Below, in pieces: positions 24,721-36,715 of a stretch of 64,000 bases of DNA. The translations under genes and the position numbers were made by a program. The notes beneath the pieces were generated by a model. That model did not search any database. It was not told the origin of the DNA and was given only the letters and a program-made list of their open reading frames with translations. Source of the stretch: Lepidodermella squamata (taxonomy: Eukaryota > Gastrotricha); NCBI GenBank assembly GCA_047495785.1, contig JBLDXI010000038.1, positions 844,882 to 908,881 on the forward strand. Reading direction: 5' to 3'. Numbering within the stretch: the stretch's first letter is position 1; every line of letters begins with the position of its first letter.

Positions 24721-26203
24721 GAACAGAAGCCTGTATTAACGTGGTAAATGTGTGTGTGGCGATTTTGGCTTCGCCGGCCAGTGCTTGCATCGCTTTCGAA
24801 TTTGCACTCGCTTCGTCCACTCGAATGAATGATCTGTATGTCTCAAGGTGATTGACATTTATTTATTATCACGGATGCGCCTAACTCGATGAACTCTATT
24901 TCTAATACTACTTATACTTTACTGTTCGTTATATGCGTGTAATATTGTTCGCATTAAATGTTGAATTTTAGTTCAAATTTGAGGTATTTATTTACAGTTA
25001 ACAGTTTTGCATTTACTGCTTCCTTGTGGGCGTTTTTGTGGCGGCTCTTTTATGAATGAGAATGCAGACGCCCTCACACACGATGAAAATTCCAATCCTG
25101 TTTAACTCAATTGTTTCTTATCTACCAAATTTAGAATATTGTGAAAGCGCCAAGGTCTATATAACTCTTTTTTGTGCATCGTCAGTTTTGATGGATACCG
25201 TCAAGCTCACAGTTTATTTGCGATTATCGCCAGCTTCATGTCAGCTCCCTTTTGATTCATATTTTTTCTATTTCTATGACATGCAGCGTAGAAAAAGTTT
25301 GATTGATTGTAACGAAGTGATGTTGTGATGTGCCACCAACTTCACAGTACGCAAACGGATTATTTATCAAGTTTGTTATCCCAGATGATTATAATTCAGA
25401 TGATGATCCACACTGTCAAGCGGTGCGTTTTGCCCTCTGCTTGCTTATCGACATTGAAAGATTTGAAGCATCGAACATCAGTCAATTCAACAGTTATCTT
25501 GCGATTTGTGGTTCGTCGCTTGCGATTTGATCGTTCCGAACTTTCGTGTATATATCTTAGAGGATTCGTTCTACGGCAACAGTATTGTGGCAATCTTTAC
25601 AAGAAGCTAAGTAGAGTTTTGTTCAAAATAAAAATCGGGCATAAATGTTTCCTTATTATTTAAACAAGGCTCATGTCGAGCCGCCGTGAGATGGAAGAAA
25701 GTGAAAGAAGAAAGAAAGCTGAATGCTTTGGACCAGTCATTGGGTACAAATTTGATTTGAGGAACTGAATGAAACTGAATACCTGAGGTTTTGCGTACGA
25801 GAATCACTCATTATTTTCAACTACAGTGAAAGCTGTCTAAACCGGACTCGGGTCGCGCCAGGCAAAATGGGCCGGTTTAGACGAAGTCCGGACGAAAGGA
25901 ACTATAGCTTCAGGATTTTTCACATTTTACGAACTTCGAAGTCATTGAAGTCCTACCTATTCCTATAAATAATTGAAATACAGAGACCTAAGTTCTCTAT
26001 GATTGGTGATAATTACAATAGAAACATTGTCGAAGGTTATTCCCAGTTCATTTTGTATTATTGTTTCACAATGGATAATGCTTGAACGAGGAAAAATGGC
26101 GAAAATACATAAATTGGCAGTAGTTGGCAGGAATTATTTAACATCAGGCAAGCTTCGCGGTTATATATTTAATACTGCATATTACTAGGGCTAGCACTCG
26201 TCA
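24721..26203. other. Intergenic, convergent flanks of TMEM184 and Kunitz gene
   Basis: Holds the TMEM184 3' end and a pogo/Tigger-like terminal repeat at 25824-25901. Open frames of 60-112 codons at 25056-25663 show no recognisable family and no supporting splice structure. Confidence 0.5.
25824..25901. mobile_element. Pogo/Tigger-like terminal repeat remnant
   Basis: Begins CAGTGAA and contains CTAAACCGGACTCG and GGCCGGTTTAGACGAAGTCC, the pattern of internal repeated CCGG/TTTAGA motifs seen at the ends of pogo/Tigger-type DNA transposons. No partner end or transposase was found nearby, so it is probably a solo or decayed end. Confidence 0.4.
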
Positions 26204-28013
26204 TTATATGCGGTTATCCGCCACCTCTTCCTTTTTGCGAAGCCAGATATCGCCTGTTAAAATCTAAAAAGAGGTTATTTCATTTCAATTAAATACAGCC
26301 AAGTGTTCGCAATGCGCTTACCGCAGCTGGACATGCACTCGCTAGCAGTTGCGAAGTTGTTTCGCTTGTTGTTAGCTCCTGGATCACAACCCTCAAAAGC
26401 AACACAGAACCGTAGAAAATAGTTGAAAGTGTAACGCCTCTGCTTCGGTGGAGCACAGGCGGACCAGTCGCTTGATCGGAGCGTTTCATTGCATCCTAGT
26501 CGGGTGAAAACACGAATGTTGGCAAAGCATAATGAAATAAAAACAAAGCTCCACTTTGATTCCAATTGGTAGGCAGGATGACTACGCTCGTCGTGTTTGA
26601 ATCCTGTTGGGTAACGTTTGTGGACGCCTGCTGACCACTTGTTGCGTCCTCGACATTTCTCACATTCGCGTTGGTTATCAATGCTGCAACGCAATAATTA
26701 TATTATCGCAATTAAAAATCACATTTTATGTTGTATCGCTAATAATCGCTAAAATAGTACCTTTCGGGCTCTCGGGAAGCAGTCTGTTGCAGTTGCGCAT
26801 GCACTCAGCGGCAGTCGCAAAATTGTTAGCGTAGTTTTTAGTAGCCTGAGATCGAGGGCAACCGTGGAAAACTCTGCAGGTGTTGTTCTAAAGTTTTGTT
26901 TATAAATCAGCAATAAGTCGTACAGCGAAATTTCTCATTTACCAGGAAAGTATAACGGTTCTTCAGGGGCGTGCAAGAAACATCCGGAACACTTAGAGGT
27001 ATCATACATCTTGTTGAATTGGTTCCATCTATTGCAAGAATTAACTAAGTATATCCATGGCGAAGCAGGAAAGACGAACCTGGATGGAACACTGCTGCGA
27101 GACCTCCTAATCGGGCGACCACGGCCGCTGACGACGCATCAACATAAGAGCCTGATGATGATAAGAATGTGTTATAGGTATAAAATAAATAATTCTTAAA
27201 ACTGTTTCAAGTACCTGTTTTTATTTTTGATGCGTCCGATATCAAAACGAGAGTACTAGCCGGGCCATAGCCTGTAACCGCATTTTGAGCATCGGGCGCA
27301 TCGTTCATTGTTGCAACACCGACGCCAATTTGATCTGTTTCCGTTCGATAGTCGTCGTAGAAAATTCCGAGAGAATCACCCTCTTGAACAGGAATGGAGT
27401 CGGGCAGGCGCACTGTCTAAATTTCATGGTGAATTTTGCTTGCTATTTTCATCCTTGAGTGATATATTACCGTCCACTGAAACTTGTTGGTAATTGCAAG
27501 ACCATCGACGCGGGTATCGCCAACAACAGTGAATCCTCTTGCAATGCCATTTACGTAAGTATTGGCATCAGGTCTGAAAACCGCTAAATGAAGACCGTTC
27601 ACCTGAATCAACAGAATAATTTGTTGGTAAAATGCAACATGACTTGAATTTTGACCTATACTTGAGAATTTGGTGGAATAAATTTCCATGCCACTAAATG
27701 TCCATCACATGGGACCTGAAGTGAGTTTGTAAAAATTTGCAGTCTGAAAAATTAATTTATTAAATCAATAAGAAAGACACGGGGATAGTTCCTACCCAGC
27801 TTCTCGTGTAATTGTGAAGTATTTGGGGGCGGGTAACAATGGTGGCACAGTCTGGTCCTCGGAGCAAACATCGCCTAGAATTAATAGATTTTTCGCCCGC
27901 ACCGCATTTTGATAGTAAAACATACTCGTAACTTTTTCGGCGGCGGCTAGAATAATGGTCAAGGCATGCAATAACCTGTTGCAAATGATTATTGAACGGA
28001 AAAATTTCACCAT
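26204..28013 (-). CDS. Secreted protein with unrecognised N-terminal module and two divergent Kunitz-type domains
   Basis: Ten exons starting at 28013, 27743, 27602, 27416, 27151, 27028, 26887, 26683, 26495 and 26253; phases agree; 423 residues. The first 25 residues are hydrophobic and fit a signal peptide or anchor. Residues about 50-235 form a module I do not recognise; its short alternating segments (HLVAWKFIP, LHLAVFRP, GDSLGIFYDD, ASTLVLISD) suggest a beta-sandwich. Two Kunitz-like domains follow in the same design: six cysteines, a shared RYTF before Cys3, a Cys3-Cys4 gap of five instead of the usual seven residues (CRVFHGC, CVAFEGC), and a long Cys4-Cys5 loop ending NNFATAAEC or NNFATASEC. 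A Ser/Thr/Asn linker separates them. The usual P1 Lys/Arg after Cys2 is absent (CTPLKN, CAPPKQ), so protease inhibition is not assured. Likely extracellular. The final 16 codons are less certain. Confidence 0.82.
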
Positions 28014-29869
28014 AATGGTTTGCTTAATCTGAAGGTGAAACGAACCGCATAGCCGTCGTTGAAGAAACTAGTTTCGCCAGTTCGCAACTTCTCGATAAAT
28101 TCAAGTCTATATTATTGTATTGAAAAATAATGTCAAAAAGGATTTTTCGCGCATTTGCAAAGCTAGTATAATAAAGGCACCGATTTAACTCAAAGATGAG
28201 TCAACTGCGACATCATGGCAACAAACAAGCTGCAATGAGAAAGTGAAACTCTCAGCGCAGCTGGACATCATAAAACATTCCTTGAAAAGCACGTGCATAT
28301 ACGTCAGGCATGCACGAGCGCTCAAGTTCGATTTTTATGACATGAAATTCTTAAAGGGAATGGAAGTACTTGGTCCACTGATCCGGCAGTCGTAGAAGGC
28401 GGAAATTTTTAGGTATTAACGTCAAAGAACAAGATTGAATGATCAACAGCTTTGTATAAGCGGTCGGAATCGATGATGAGGGAGCAGTTCAAGCATCACG
28501 CACTATCACGTAAGGGCCGAGAAAGCCATTGAGCTGACATGCTCGTTTTGTATTTGTATAGAGACCGCAAAGCACTCAGTGACTGTGAGCATTTGAAGAT
28601 GCGTTCATCATAGCTTACCACAATAAACACTGCGTGGACGCAGTGAACAAAAGATTTCAATGACATTTTTGTCATCGCGGTAGCCGTCGCTTCAATACTT
28701 CTGAGAAACTTGACGCACACGTTTGCTACGTCGTTCCACGTTCTATCGGAGAGCGCCGGCAAAAAGCAAACCATAGCTAGAGTTAAAATAATTCAACGTT
28801 GCTTTACCTACCGGCATAGCAGCATCGCTGCATCACAGGCATTATATATATGCTCATTATTGTAACATAATAATGAGAAACTTCTCTGAATGTAATAGAA
28901 TGCTAAATATTGTCAATAAAATGAGAAGAGCGCACGAGGTGGGCAAGAAGGTGGGGTATTTTTCTTTCTCTTTCATTCTTCCCTTTCGTTCACTCTTTAT
29001 CTCCGATCATCCAAATGGTATCATATTTTCAGTTCGTTTTTGCCCTTTTTATTTGGGTGCTCGTACTTATCTATATTAATCAAGACGAGAGCATCTTTTA
29101 TCCTATCCATATGTCGTTTCCTGATATTCCCCTGGAGTTTCAGGAAGCTCAGGATTAGGCTACTGATGAAAGTTATTGATATGATGTAAAAACCAGCGAC
29201 CCGCATATTCGTGGGGAATAAAGTAAACCACCCTGTAAAATAAACAAAATTTTATTGCTGTTGCTCCTGAAACACAAAACAGTGGTTTTCACGAATACCA
29301 CAAACCGCGACTCTCACCGCACGTTTTAGAATACTTGGACGGTCTCATTGCGGGTCACACGGCTGAAGTATGCTTTTCTGGTCTGAGATGTATGAAACGT
29401 ATAGGCTGGAAAATTTAGTGGGAACTTGTGAGGCACTTCATGCATTATTCCTATTTTCAATCACTAGTCAACCAAAACAACTAAGAAACGAATTTGTGAT
29501 TTGCAAATGATGCAAATAATGCAAATAATGATAACAAACCAATCTAGTAAGTAATAGCAATGCAGTGAAACACAGCAAGTAATAAAAAGTGGAGTTTGCC
29601 AAACCAGGCTCGTCAGCCAACACCTGAGGAATCAGACACATTTACCTGGCCGCTGGGGTGGTTGTCCCGATGCGGTGGTTGAGCTTATAGTACCGGATTG
29701 TAGTTTGAAATTGCAATTTGAAATTTGGGCGGCTTGAATAGGCGCAAAAGCGGGGCGGGGCGTACCGGTCCTTCAACACGCCCGACCGATCTACACCGAA
29801 GAGAGAGCACGGCTTCGATGCCAACTTCTGGATATTTGCGACCTTAAGCGAGAAACTGCCGTGCTATAA
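28014..29869. other. Intergenic upstream of Kunitz gene
   Basis: No gene recognised. A 92-codon minus frame at 28496-28774 and shorter ones lack family resemblance. A G/C-richer patch at 29640-29830 leads into the foldback element at 29870. Confidence 0.5.
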
Positions 29870-30151
29870 GGTGTTGGCCCGAGCGCGGCGGAGGACAATG
29901 AACAATGGGAACCAGTGCTTTGTCAGCGCTCGCGCGAGCCGCACTCGGGCCTCTGGAATCGGGCAACCGGATTTGGGTCGCCGGGCTTAGCTCATCCTGC
30001 AGCCAACGCCCAGCCCGCACCGTATTAGTCTCAAGGATAACTGTATCAAGACCCGCCCAAACCCGGCGGCCCAATTCCAGAGGCCCCAGTGCGGCTCGCG
30101 CGAGCGCGGAACAATAGCCACGGTTCCAATTGTTCTCCGCCGCCAACACCT
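29870..30151. mobile_element. GC-rich imperfect palindrome (foldback element)
   Basis: Arms at about 29870-29990 and 30040-30151 are inverted copies with mismatches. The best-matching core is CTCGCGCGAGCCGCACT with GGCCTCTGGAAT; the outer ends read GGTGTTGGC and its complement GCCAACACC. It is markedly GC-rich against an AT-rich neighbourhood. Open frames on both strands across it are palindrome artefacts. Confidence 0.75.
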
Positions 30152-31019
30152 TGGCCGGCCCGTATGCGGTGAAGAGTTATTCTTTCGAATTAGTTAAATT
30201 TTTAGAAAACGTCGCATACGGGCATGTTTTAAAGCGACCCGAGCGCGGAATCGATGCTACCCGTCTGCGTGTGGGCCGGCCGGAGCACGCCCGGGCAGAA
30301 ATCAAGCAGAAATCAGGCAAAACCTTTTTTACCGCAGCTAAACAAACAACAACAACGAATTGTATTTAGACTCGAATAAATTAAAATTATGTGATGTTAT
30401 TCTTTTTGTGTTATATTTAGGTTCTTATAACCAACCCTGACAAGGGAAAAGCCGCTAAATGCTTTTTGTATCAGCCTAAACTGCAATTTTTTATTAAAGA
30501 AATCTCTCCGTATCTGGCTCGGATTCTTTGATTTCATCCCTGCGGTTTGCGGTCTCAGTTTTCCGGTGATGAGGATCTATCTAAGCGATTTTGAAGAGGA
30601 TTTGAGACCATCTTTAGGGGGCCAGATATCCTTATTTTCATCTCCACTGAGAAAAAGTTGGATCTGCAATACGAACGGAGTGGAACACCATGGCAAGATG
30701 GATTTTGAGTTTCTCGAAAGAGTTGAGAACTTTTGTTTGCGATCACGAGTCGTTTTATTGGGTTGTTATTTAGTGACGCGACGTTTCGGGGGTACATCGT
30801 CCCCGTTATTAAACTTCTCCGAATTGGAAAATCGATACGCATATCAGATCAGATAGTGTCGGTCGGAATTAAATAGCAACCGAATAATATTACTCTGGGT
30901 CACAAACCTGGCTTGTTAATTGTGTTTGGTTCCGAATCTACATGAAAAACCTACGATATACCCTCAGTAGTTTTATTTTTCGAATAAATCAGTTTGAATT
31001 TGATCTTACGCCCTCCGCC
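30152..31019. other. Intergenic, nothing recognised
   Basis: Contains a second small inverted pair (CCCGTATGCG at 30159, CGCATACGGG at 30212). Open frames at 30555-30856 overlap on both strands and show no family resemblance. Confidence 0.5.
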
Positions 31020-31530
31020 TAGCTGGCCAGAACGGTATCCCGTTAAAAGGTCGCAAAGCTATCTACAACAGCCTGGTGAACTTGCGACTCAGCTACTGCG
31101 ACGTAATACTCAGTGCTGGTTCCGCTGCTGCCAGGAAGACTCTTGTCAGAGCACAAGACAATGCCATCCGAGCGCTAATGATGAAGGACTATTCCAGTCG
31201 ACGATCTGCGCCGCCACCTGAAATGGCTCACTCTCACTGGAAGAAGGCACGTACACGAAACCAAGTTGGTACTCCAGTGCCTCCGTGACGAAGCGCCCGT
31301 CGAGCTAATCTAGCTATTCAAGCCAAAAAGGTCAACCCCGGACTCCGCAGTGCCGATAACGGTAGCCTCAAGGCCACGCAGTCCGACAGTGTCACCCAAG
31401 ATCTAACATTCTCCATTCGTGGCTCGAAGGCCTGGAGTCAGACCGGCCCCTTCATTCGTAAGCTCACTAGCTCGAAAGCCTGTCGCAAAGCCGCCTACCT
31501 ACAGCAATTCTTCATCGAGCAGGTATCTGA
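31020..31530 (+). mobile_element. Decayed LINE reverse-transcriptase 3' fragment
   Basis: Plus-strand frames broken by stops and shifts read LVNLRLSYCDVILSAG, then LVRAQDNAIRALM, then in another frame LKWLTLTGRRHVHETKLVLQ followed by CLRDEAPVELI. This order (thumb region, then the conserved tail block) matches the C-terminal part of jockey/CR1-type LINE polyproteins. At least two frame changes make it a pseudo-element. It has the opposite orientation to the copies near 3.2 kb and 37 kb. Confidence 0.65.
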
Positions 31531-31851
31531 ATGGACCAAATAGATCATAGCTCTATTTTTATAATTTTTTTTGTATCCTATTGTGCCACTCTGCGCCTAA
31601 CACCGAATTATCGGCGACAGGTTTCTAACTCTTCAAACCGAAGCCCTGTTAAATCACCAGAATTGGTGTCAGGGTCTAACATCCATCCATCCATGATCTG
31701 TATCTCATTGAATTCGAAGCCACCCCAGAGAGGTAAGCTGGGGCTAAAACCAATACTTATAACTATAAATTTGAATAAATTGAAAGTTTACGCATGAAAT
31801 AGATGATTCGACGGTGATTTAAATGAAATGATTTTGTAATCTGCTGTTATT
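31531..31851. other. Upstream region of FBXL20-like gene
   Basis: AT-rich spacer before the F-box/LRR start codon; no gene. Confidence 0.5.
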
Positions 31852-33857
31852 ATGATCACTGCAAATTCTAACGGAATCAATGGAAGCATAACATCTGTAG
31901 TTAACGGAAAAGGGAAAGATAAGAACTCTGAAAATGCCACCAAAAGGAACAAGATCCTTCGTGGTAACGGTGACAATTCCCAATGCCCCTTGCTGGACAG
32001 CAGCGGATCCCTTACTGGTGATGATGCTTTAATCAATCACCTGTTGCCCCCAGAGTTGTAAGTTATAAGTAATAATTTATTATTTCTGCAAATTATTGAC
32101 TTATCGCAGGATCCTTCGCATCTTCACGTATCTCGATGTCGTTTCGCTTTGTCGTTGCGCTCAAGTTTCTCGATTTTGGAACAGCTTAGCCACTGGTAAC
32201 ATTCGACTATAATTCGACTAAATGACCGCTGATTATACTTTTTAGATGGCGCTGTTTGGCAAAATGTCAATTTTTTTACATACCAGCGCGATGTCTCTCA
32301 AGAACTAGTGCAAAACATAGCCAACAGAAGCCGTGGCTTCCTTCGAATATTGTCTTTGGAAGGATGTAAACAGGTCTGTCTTGTCGCATGCGTTGTATCG
32401 CTTTTTACGCTGAAACCGATTGATATAGTGCACAGATAGCGCCATATTCGCTATAGCTCAACATTGCCGTCAATTGGTGGAATTGCGGTTGGATGAATGT
32501 TCCGGTATTACAGATGCAGCAATAAGTTATTACAAGTTATCGGTTTATTTCGCTGTTACTAAATTTTATTTTGAACAGGCGCCGTTGCTAGTAGCTGTTG
32601 TAATTTGATCGGCCTAAGCCTTGGATCATGTTCATCTCTTTCTGACTCTACCTTGGAAGCCCTCGCATCGTGCCAACAATTGAAGTTTTTAAACATCAGC
32701 TGGTGCAGCTTAATAACTGACGCCGGGTATAAATCGTTTACATGCACCACCCGATGAACTCAGTATTCATGATTTTTTTTTATATAGTTTGACATCTCTA
32801 GTTCGAGGATGTACATCGCTTCGCGTTTTGCGCTGTTGCGGGCTGAGCAGCATAACAAACGCTGCTGTCAAGGAGCTAGCAATTAATTGCCGTCAAATAA
32901 CCACGTTAAATCTCCAACTTTGCTCACAGATAACTGACGAAGCTGTCGTGGCTTTGGCAACATATTCTACTGAATTGGCTTGCTTGAATTTGATTGACTG
33001 CACAGCGATAACGGACACTGGTTTGATGCTGCCTTTAATATCGTGTCTTGAATTGAACTTTTTCTCAATTGAAAGCTCTGATTGCGCTTGGTGGTGGCGC
33101 TCCAACGGGAGGTGGCTGCCCGCAGTTGCGAATTCTTGAATTGGCCAAGTGTTCCCAAATATCAGGTAGGCTATTGATTTATATTTAGTTTTAAATTGTT
33201 TACATCTCTCATCTGATAACCCTGATATAGATAATGGAATAGCCAGTTTAGCTCGAGGGTGCCATTTGCTTGAGCGCCTTGATTTGGTAAATATATACTT
33301 TTTTGCGACAAGTACGATTATTGACATAAATGCCCATAATAGGAGGATTGCTCTCTATTGACCGACGCAGCTCTTTCAGTTCTAGCGGCTAATTGTCCGC
33401 GGCTCACCGCCCTGCTTTTGGGTCACTGCGAGCTAATAACTGATGATGGCCTAAGACAGCTCCTGTTCGCCCAGTTGGAACAATTGCAGGATTTAGGTTG
33501 TTGTTATTTTTCCTGTTCAGAGTGGCTTCGTGTTACTACGAAATTTTTACAGCCGTTGACAACTGTCCTCTTGTAACCGACGCTTCTTTGGGTAAACCCT
33601 GGTCATTGCCGTCATTGACGATATTTTTACTTTATATTTGTTCCTCAGCACAATTGGAATCATCGACTGCTTTCCCGGCCCTGCGCAAACTCGATTTGTA
33701 CGACTGTCAGCACGTTACGCGGGCTGGCATCAAAAAGCTGAAACAGCGCCGCTCGACGCTGATAGTTCAAGCTTATTTCGCACCCCCAACTCCGGATCAT
33801 CAAAATCACCCTCGCCCCACGCCGCGTCGCCGCTGCCGATGTTGCACTATCGCTTAA
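31852..33857 (+). CDS. FBXL20: F-box/LRR protein of the FBXL2/FBXL20 type
   Basis: Eleven exons: 31852-32057, 32110-32195, 32246-32373, 32429-32525, 32579-32726, 32788-33020, 33076-33165, 33232-33287, 33343-33496, 33553-33591 and 33649-33857; all phases agree; 481 residues. The F-box is near residues 60-100 (LLPPELILRIFTYLDVVSLC, AQVSRFWNSLATDGAVW), binding SKP1 in an SCF ubiquitin ligase. About eleven cysteine-containing leucine-rich repeats follow (for example NLQLCSQITDEAVVALA, LLLGHCELITDDGL, DNCPLVTDASL, DLYDCQHVTRAGIKKL). The tail QAYFAPPTP is conserved with FBXL2/FBXL20. The C-terminus CCTIA* is a CaaX box (Cys-Thr-Ile-Ala), predicting prenylation and membrane attachment. A 50-residue Ser/Asn-rich N-terminal extension precedes the F-box. 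Relative to the vertebrate protein some repeats carry small insertions (GGGAPTGGG). Confidence 0.95.
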
Positions 33858-35478
33858 TTGTTGTTGCATGCTTTCAAGTCACAATTAGGCTACGGTGTAA
33901 CTTCACCTCGTTAACCAATCAACTATAATTTGCAATTTTCGTGTTTTGTGCGGACATTCCGCTCTTACTCAGCCAGGGCTCTTACTGAGGGCGGTAGGAT
34001 CAACCAAGTTGGCTCCAATTGTATGTACCATAATCTACCATCTTGTTCTAGTCTTGATTTGCAAGGTGGTTGTTAATAACCTATTTCATACGAGAAGTAA
34101 TTTACAGGTTACAACGCTTCAGTGTCGAACACATTTGCTTTGTTGCCTAAACTTGTTATACGCTTATGCATGATTTAACTCCACTGAATTTCTTTCCGCT
34201 ACTCTGGTTGAAACCAGATGAAAAATTCGCGATTTAATCATGTCTTCACAATATATAGCGCCGTATCAACTCCGAGATTCATCATTTAGCTCACGATGGC
34301 TGGCAGTAATAATAGCGCAAAGTTTACGCAATGCGTGTTGATTTAGGCGCGTTTTATAATTAACAGCTAACAGCTACTAATTGACAGCGGATGGCAATTT
34401 TCAGCACAGCTTTTTTGATCGTTCTTATATTTTTATTGTTCACGTAATGATGGAGCGATTTGTTGCTGTAAACTTGTTTGATAGATTTTAATTAATCTCA
34501 AAAATAATGAACCATCTGTGTTGTTTTCATCTAAACAGGAAACTCAGCTAATAAAATATATCATTTTGTTAAAGCCATGCGTTGTTTTCATTCAAGAGTT
34601 CAAGATCAAGATCCTCTATATACATATCTTTAATTCTTTACTTTTTTACTTCATTATAAAAGCATTGCTATGCGTGATTATCAAAGGCCGGAACAGTTAA
34701 TGTTTAATTTTAAAGGTGTTTTTTAACTTTCGTGTACTTTTTTGAAGTGGAAAATTGACTTGATCGTAATAAACTCGGCTGGTCGCGTAAAAAAACCACG
34801 GGTCGCGTCTAATTACAACCGCATTTTTATTAAATCAACCGTGAGGGTTGGGAACCATCCCACCATTTTATTTATTTATTTATGAGCATTAATATTCAAG
34901 GGGTGTAGGACATTGATAACTTGGAAACTGACATAACTCGTCGAGATCATGTCCCAGAAAAATCAGTAAGTTCGCAACAACCCTCGCAGTTCATGAGTTG
35001 CACAGGGTTTTCAAAGTAGCGTTAAAATTGAAAAAGTGCGGTAAAAATTCGAAAAACTAATCGAAAACAATTTCACCGTTTCTACAGCTACATTCGAATG
35101 TTTATACAGGGAAATTAATTTTCGGATATCCGCAAAATATTGGTACCACCTTGTAGAGCATGAAATTCTGAGTAAAACGAGGTTAGACACTTGGGGTCTC
35201 AAACCTAACGGGTCGGCTGGGGATGGGCTCAAATAGAAAAAATGCCTCGGGACCACCGAAGTTGCGCAATTTTGGGCAATTTCGGGGGTCTTGGTCCGCG
35301 GCAAATCACTATTTCCTTTTCAAAAAATTTACATTAAAATTTTTTTTCCTCAGATAATGAAAACAAAATAATAAATAAAAATTCAAAGGGCGATTTTGGT
35401 GACCTGCGAATATCCGAATAGCACCGCCAACTTTTTAGTGCAACTCACCCATTGACAGAAATAAACGTTCGAAAAAAT
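33858..35478. other. Intergenic, 3' flank of FBXL20-like gene
   Basis: No gene recognised. A (TTTA)n run lies at 34870-34885, similar to the LINE tails elsewhere in the window but without an adjoining coding remnant that I can read. Confidence 0.5.
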
Positions 35479-36046
35479 CACCGTCAAACGGGGCGACTTT
35501 CGCATCTCAGAGGTATCAGGATAAAGACCCCTTGAGTGGGATACCGTTGGAAAGCCCAAGGAAAGACCAACTGGAATGACTGGAATACCTTGAACATACC
35601 TTAGCCCTTCACAATACCTGGTGATTATAAACACTGGAAAAGTTGAGAAAAAAATACAATTTTCGGCAGAATTTAGATGACTCCAAAGTCGACCAGGTGT
35701 GATCAAAATGAAAAAACCTTGTCCTTTTCAAGCAGCCCCCGGCACAAGCTATCCAGCGGTAGCCGCCTTTCCACCTGCGGTTTGAGTTGGGGCAAAGTCA
35801 CCTCATCTGCATTTAAACCATACTCAGGGTCACTTTGCCACCCTTCCACGTCATTTATTAAGTTAAATACGGCTGAAACGGTTCCACAGCGTATATAATT
35901 TAAGGCGCCATCATTAGGGCTTTCCAATTGACATCCTACTTGACATGTATCATGCCTGAGAAAATGACATCGTGTGTGATCTATACTCGATCGAAAAAAC
36001 CTATGGCAATGTCACCCCATTGGCTAAAGTCACCCCGTTTGACGGT
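35479..36046. mobile_element. TIR-bounded MITE-like element
   Basis: Left end ACCGTCAAACGGGGCGACTT (35480-35499) pairs with right end AAGTCACCCCGTTTGACGGT (36027-36046), with one mismatch. Interior about 520 bp; open frames of 107 and 74 codons inside resemble nothing I know. Probably a non-autonomous DNA transposon. Confidence 0.6.
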
Positions 36047-36715
36047 ATTGTTCTATTGATAGCTTCTTGTCTAAAACCAGATCAAGGAGCGTAGTGGAAG
36101 TTTTTTCTTCTTCGTCGCGATCTGTTGCCCTCACGTCTTCGTCGTTTCCATTGTCTTTTCTTCGACGGCAACGAAAGCGAGCGTAGGTGAAGGTGGTGTC
36201 GACTCTCATCTTCGGGTCCATCGACACCCGATAAGCTAGAGCCTCGCGTTATTCTCGCCAGCGTCATTGTTGAAGTGCTGCCGATAATTGGCATACACTG
36301 GCATACCGAAGTTATGTGCTCTTCAACAACCTATTCTTTATATCTTTATTTCTTTACTTCTTTATTCTCTTTACGTCTTTATCTCTTTACGTCTTTATAA
36401 GAGCGTCGCAGCTCGGCCCGCTCGAATTTCGCGCTGCGCGCGCGCGTTACCCGCGATTTTCGGCGGGGTGAGAAAATTCCAATTTGTTTTATTAATGGAA
36501 AATATTTTGCGATACGCAGAATGCGAAAACGGCAAACAGCTGCCGACAACTATCATATAACCAACTTTTGAACGCGCCTATGCGCTTTTCAAACAAAGTG
36601 TAACCTCCGACTTCTGAAACGGCTACGAATATCTATGGTACTCTGCACGGAAACTAGCGGCTGCACTTTTTCTTTTTTTCTTTTGTGTAAAGCTTCCAAC
36701 CTGGATGTCATGCTC
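36047..36715. other. Intergenic, nothing recognised
   Basis: Includes a low-complexity TCTTTA-rich run near 36330-36400. No gene. Confidence 0.5.

Noticed and set aside
25056-25663. Overlapping + frames of 90 and 112 codons after TMEM184
   Set aside because: No shared pattern, no splice support, AT-rich; likely 3' flank.
26496-26694. Continuous frame through the linker exon of the Kunitz gene
   Set aside because: The uninterrupted frame is out of phase with the upstream exon and yields no family pattern; the spliced Ser/Thr linker joins both Kunitz domains in phase.
28496-28774. 92-codon minus frame upstream of the Kunitz gene
   Set aside because: No signal peptide, domain or splice partner; not distinguishable from chance.
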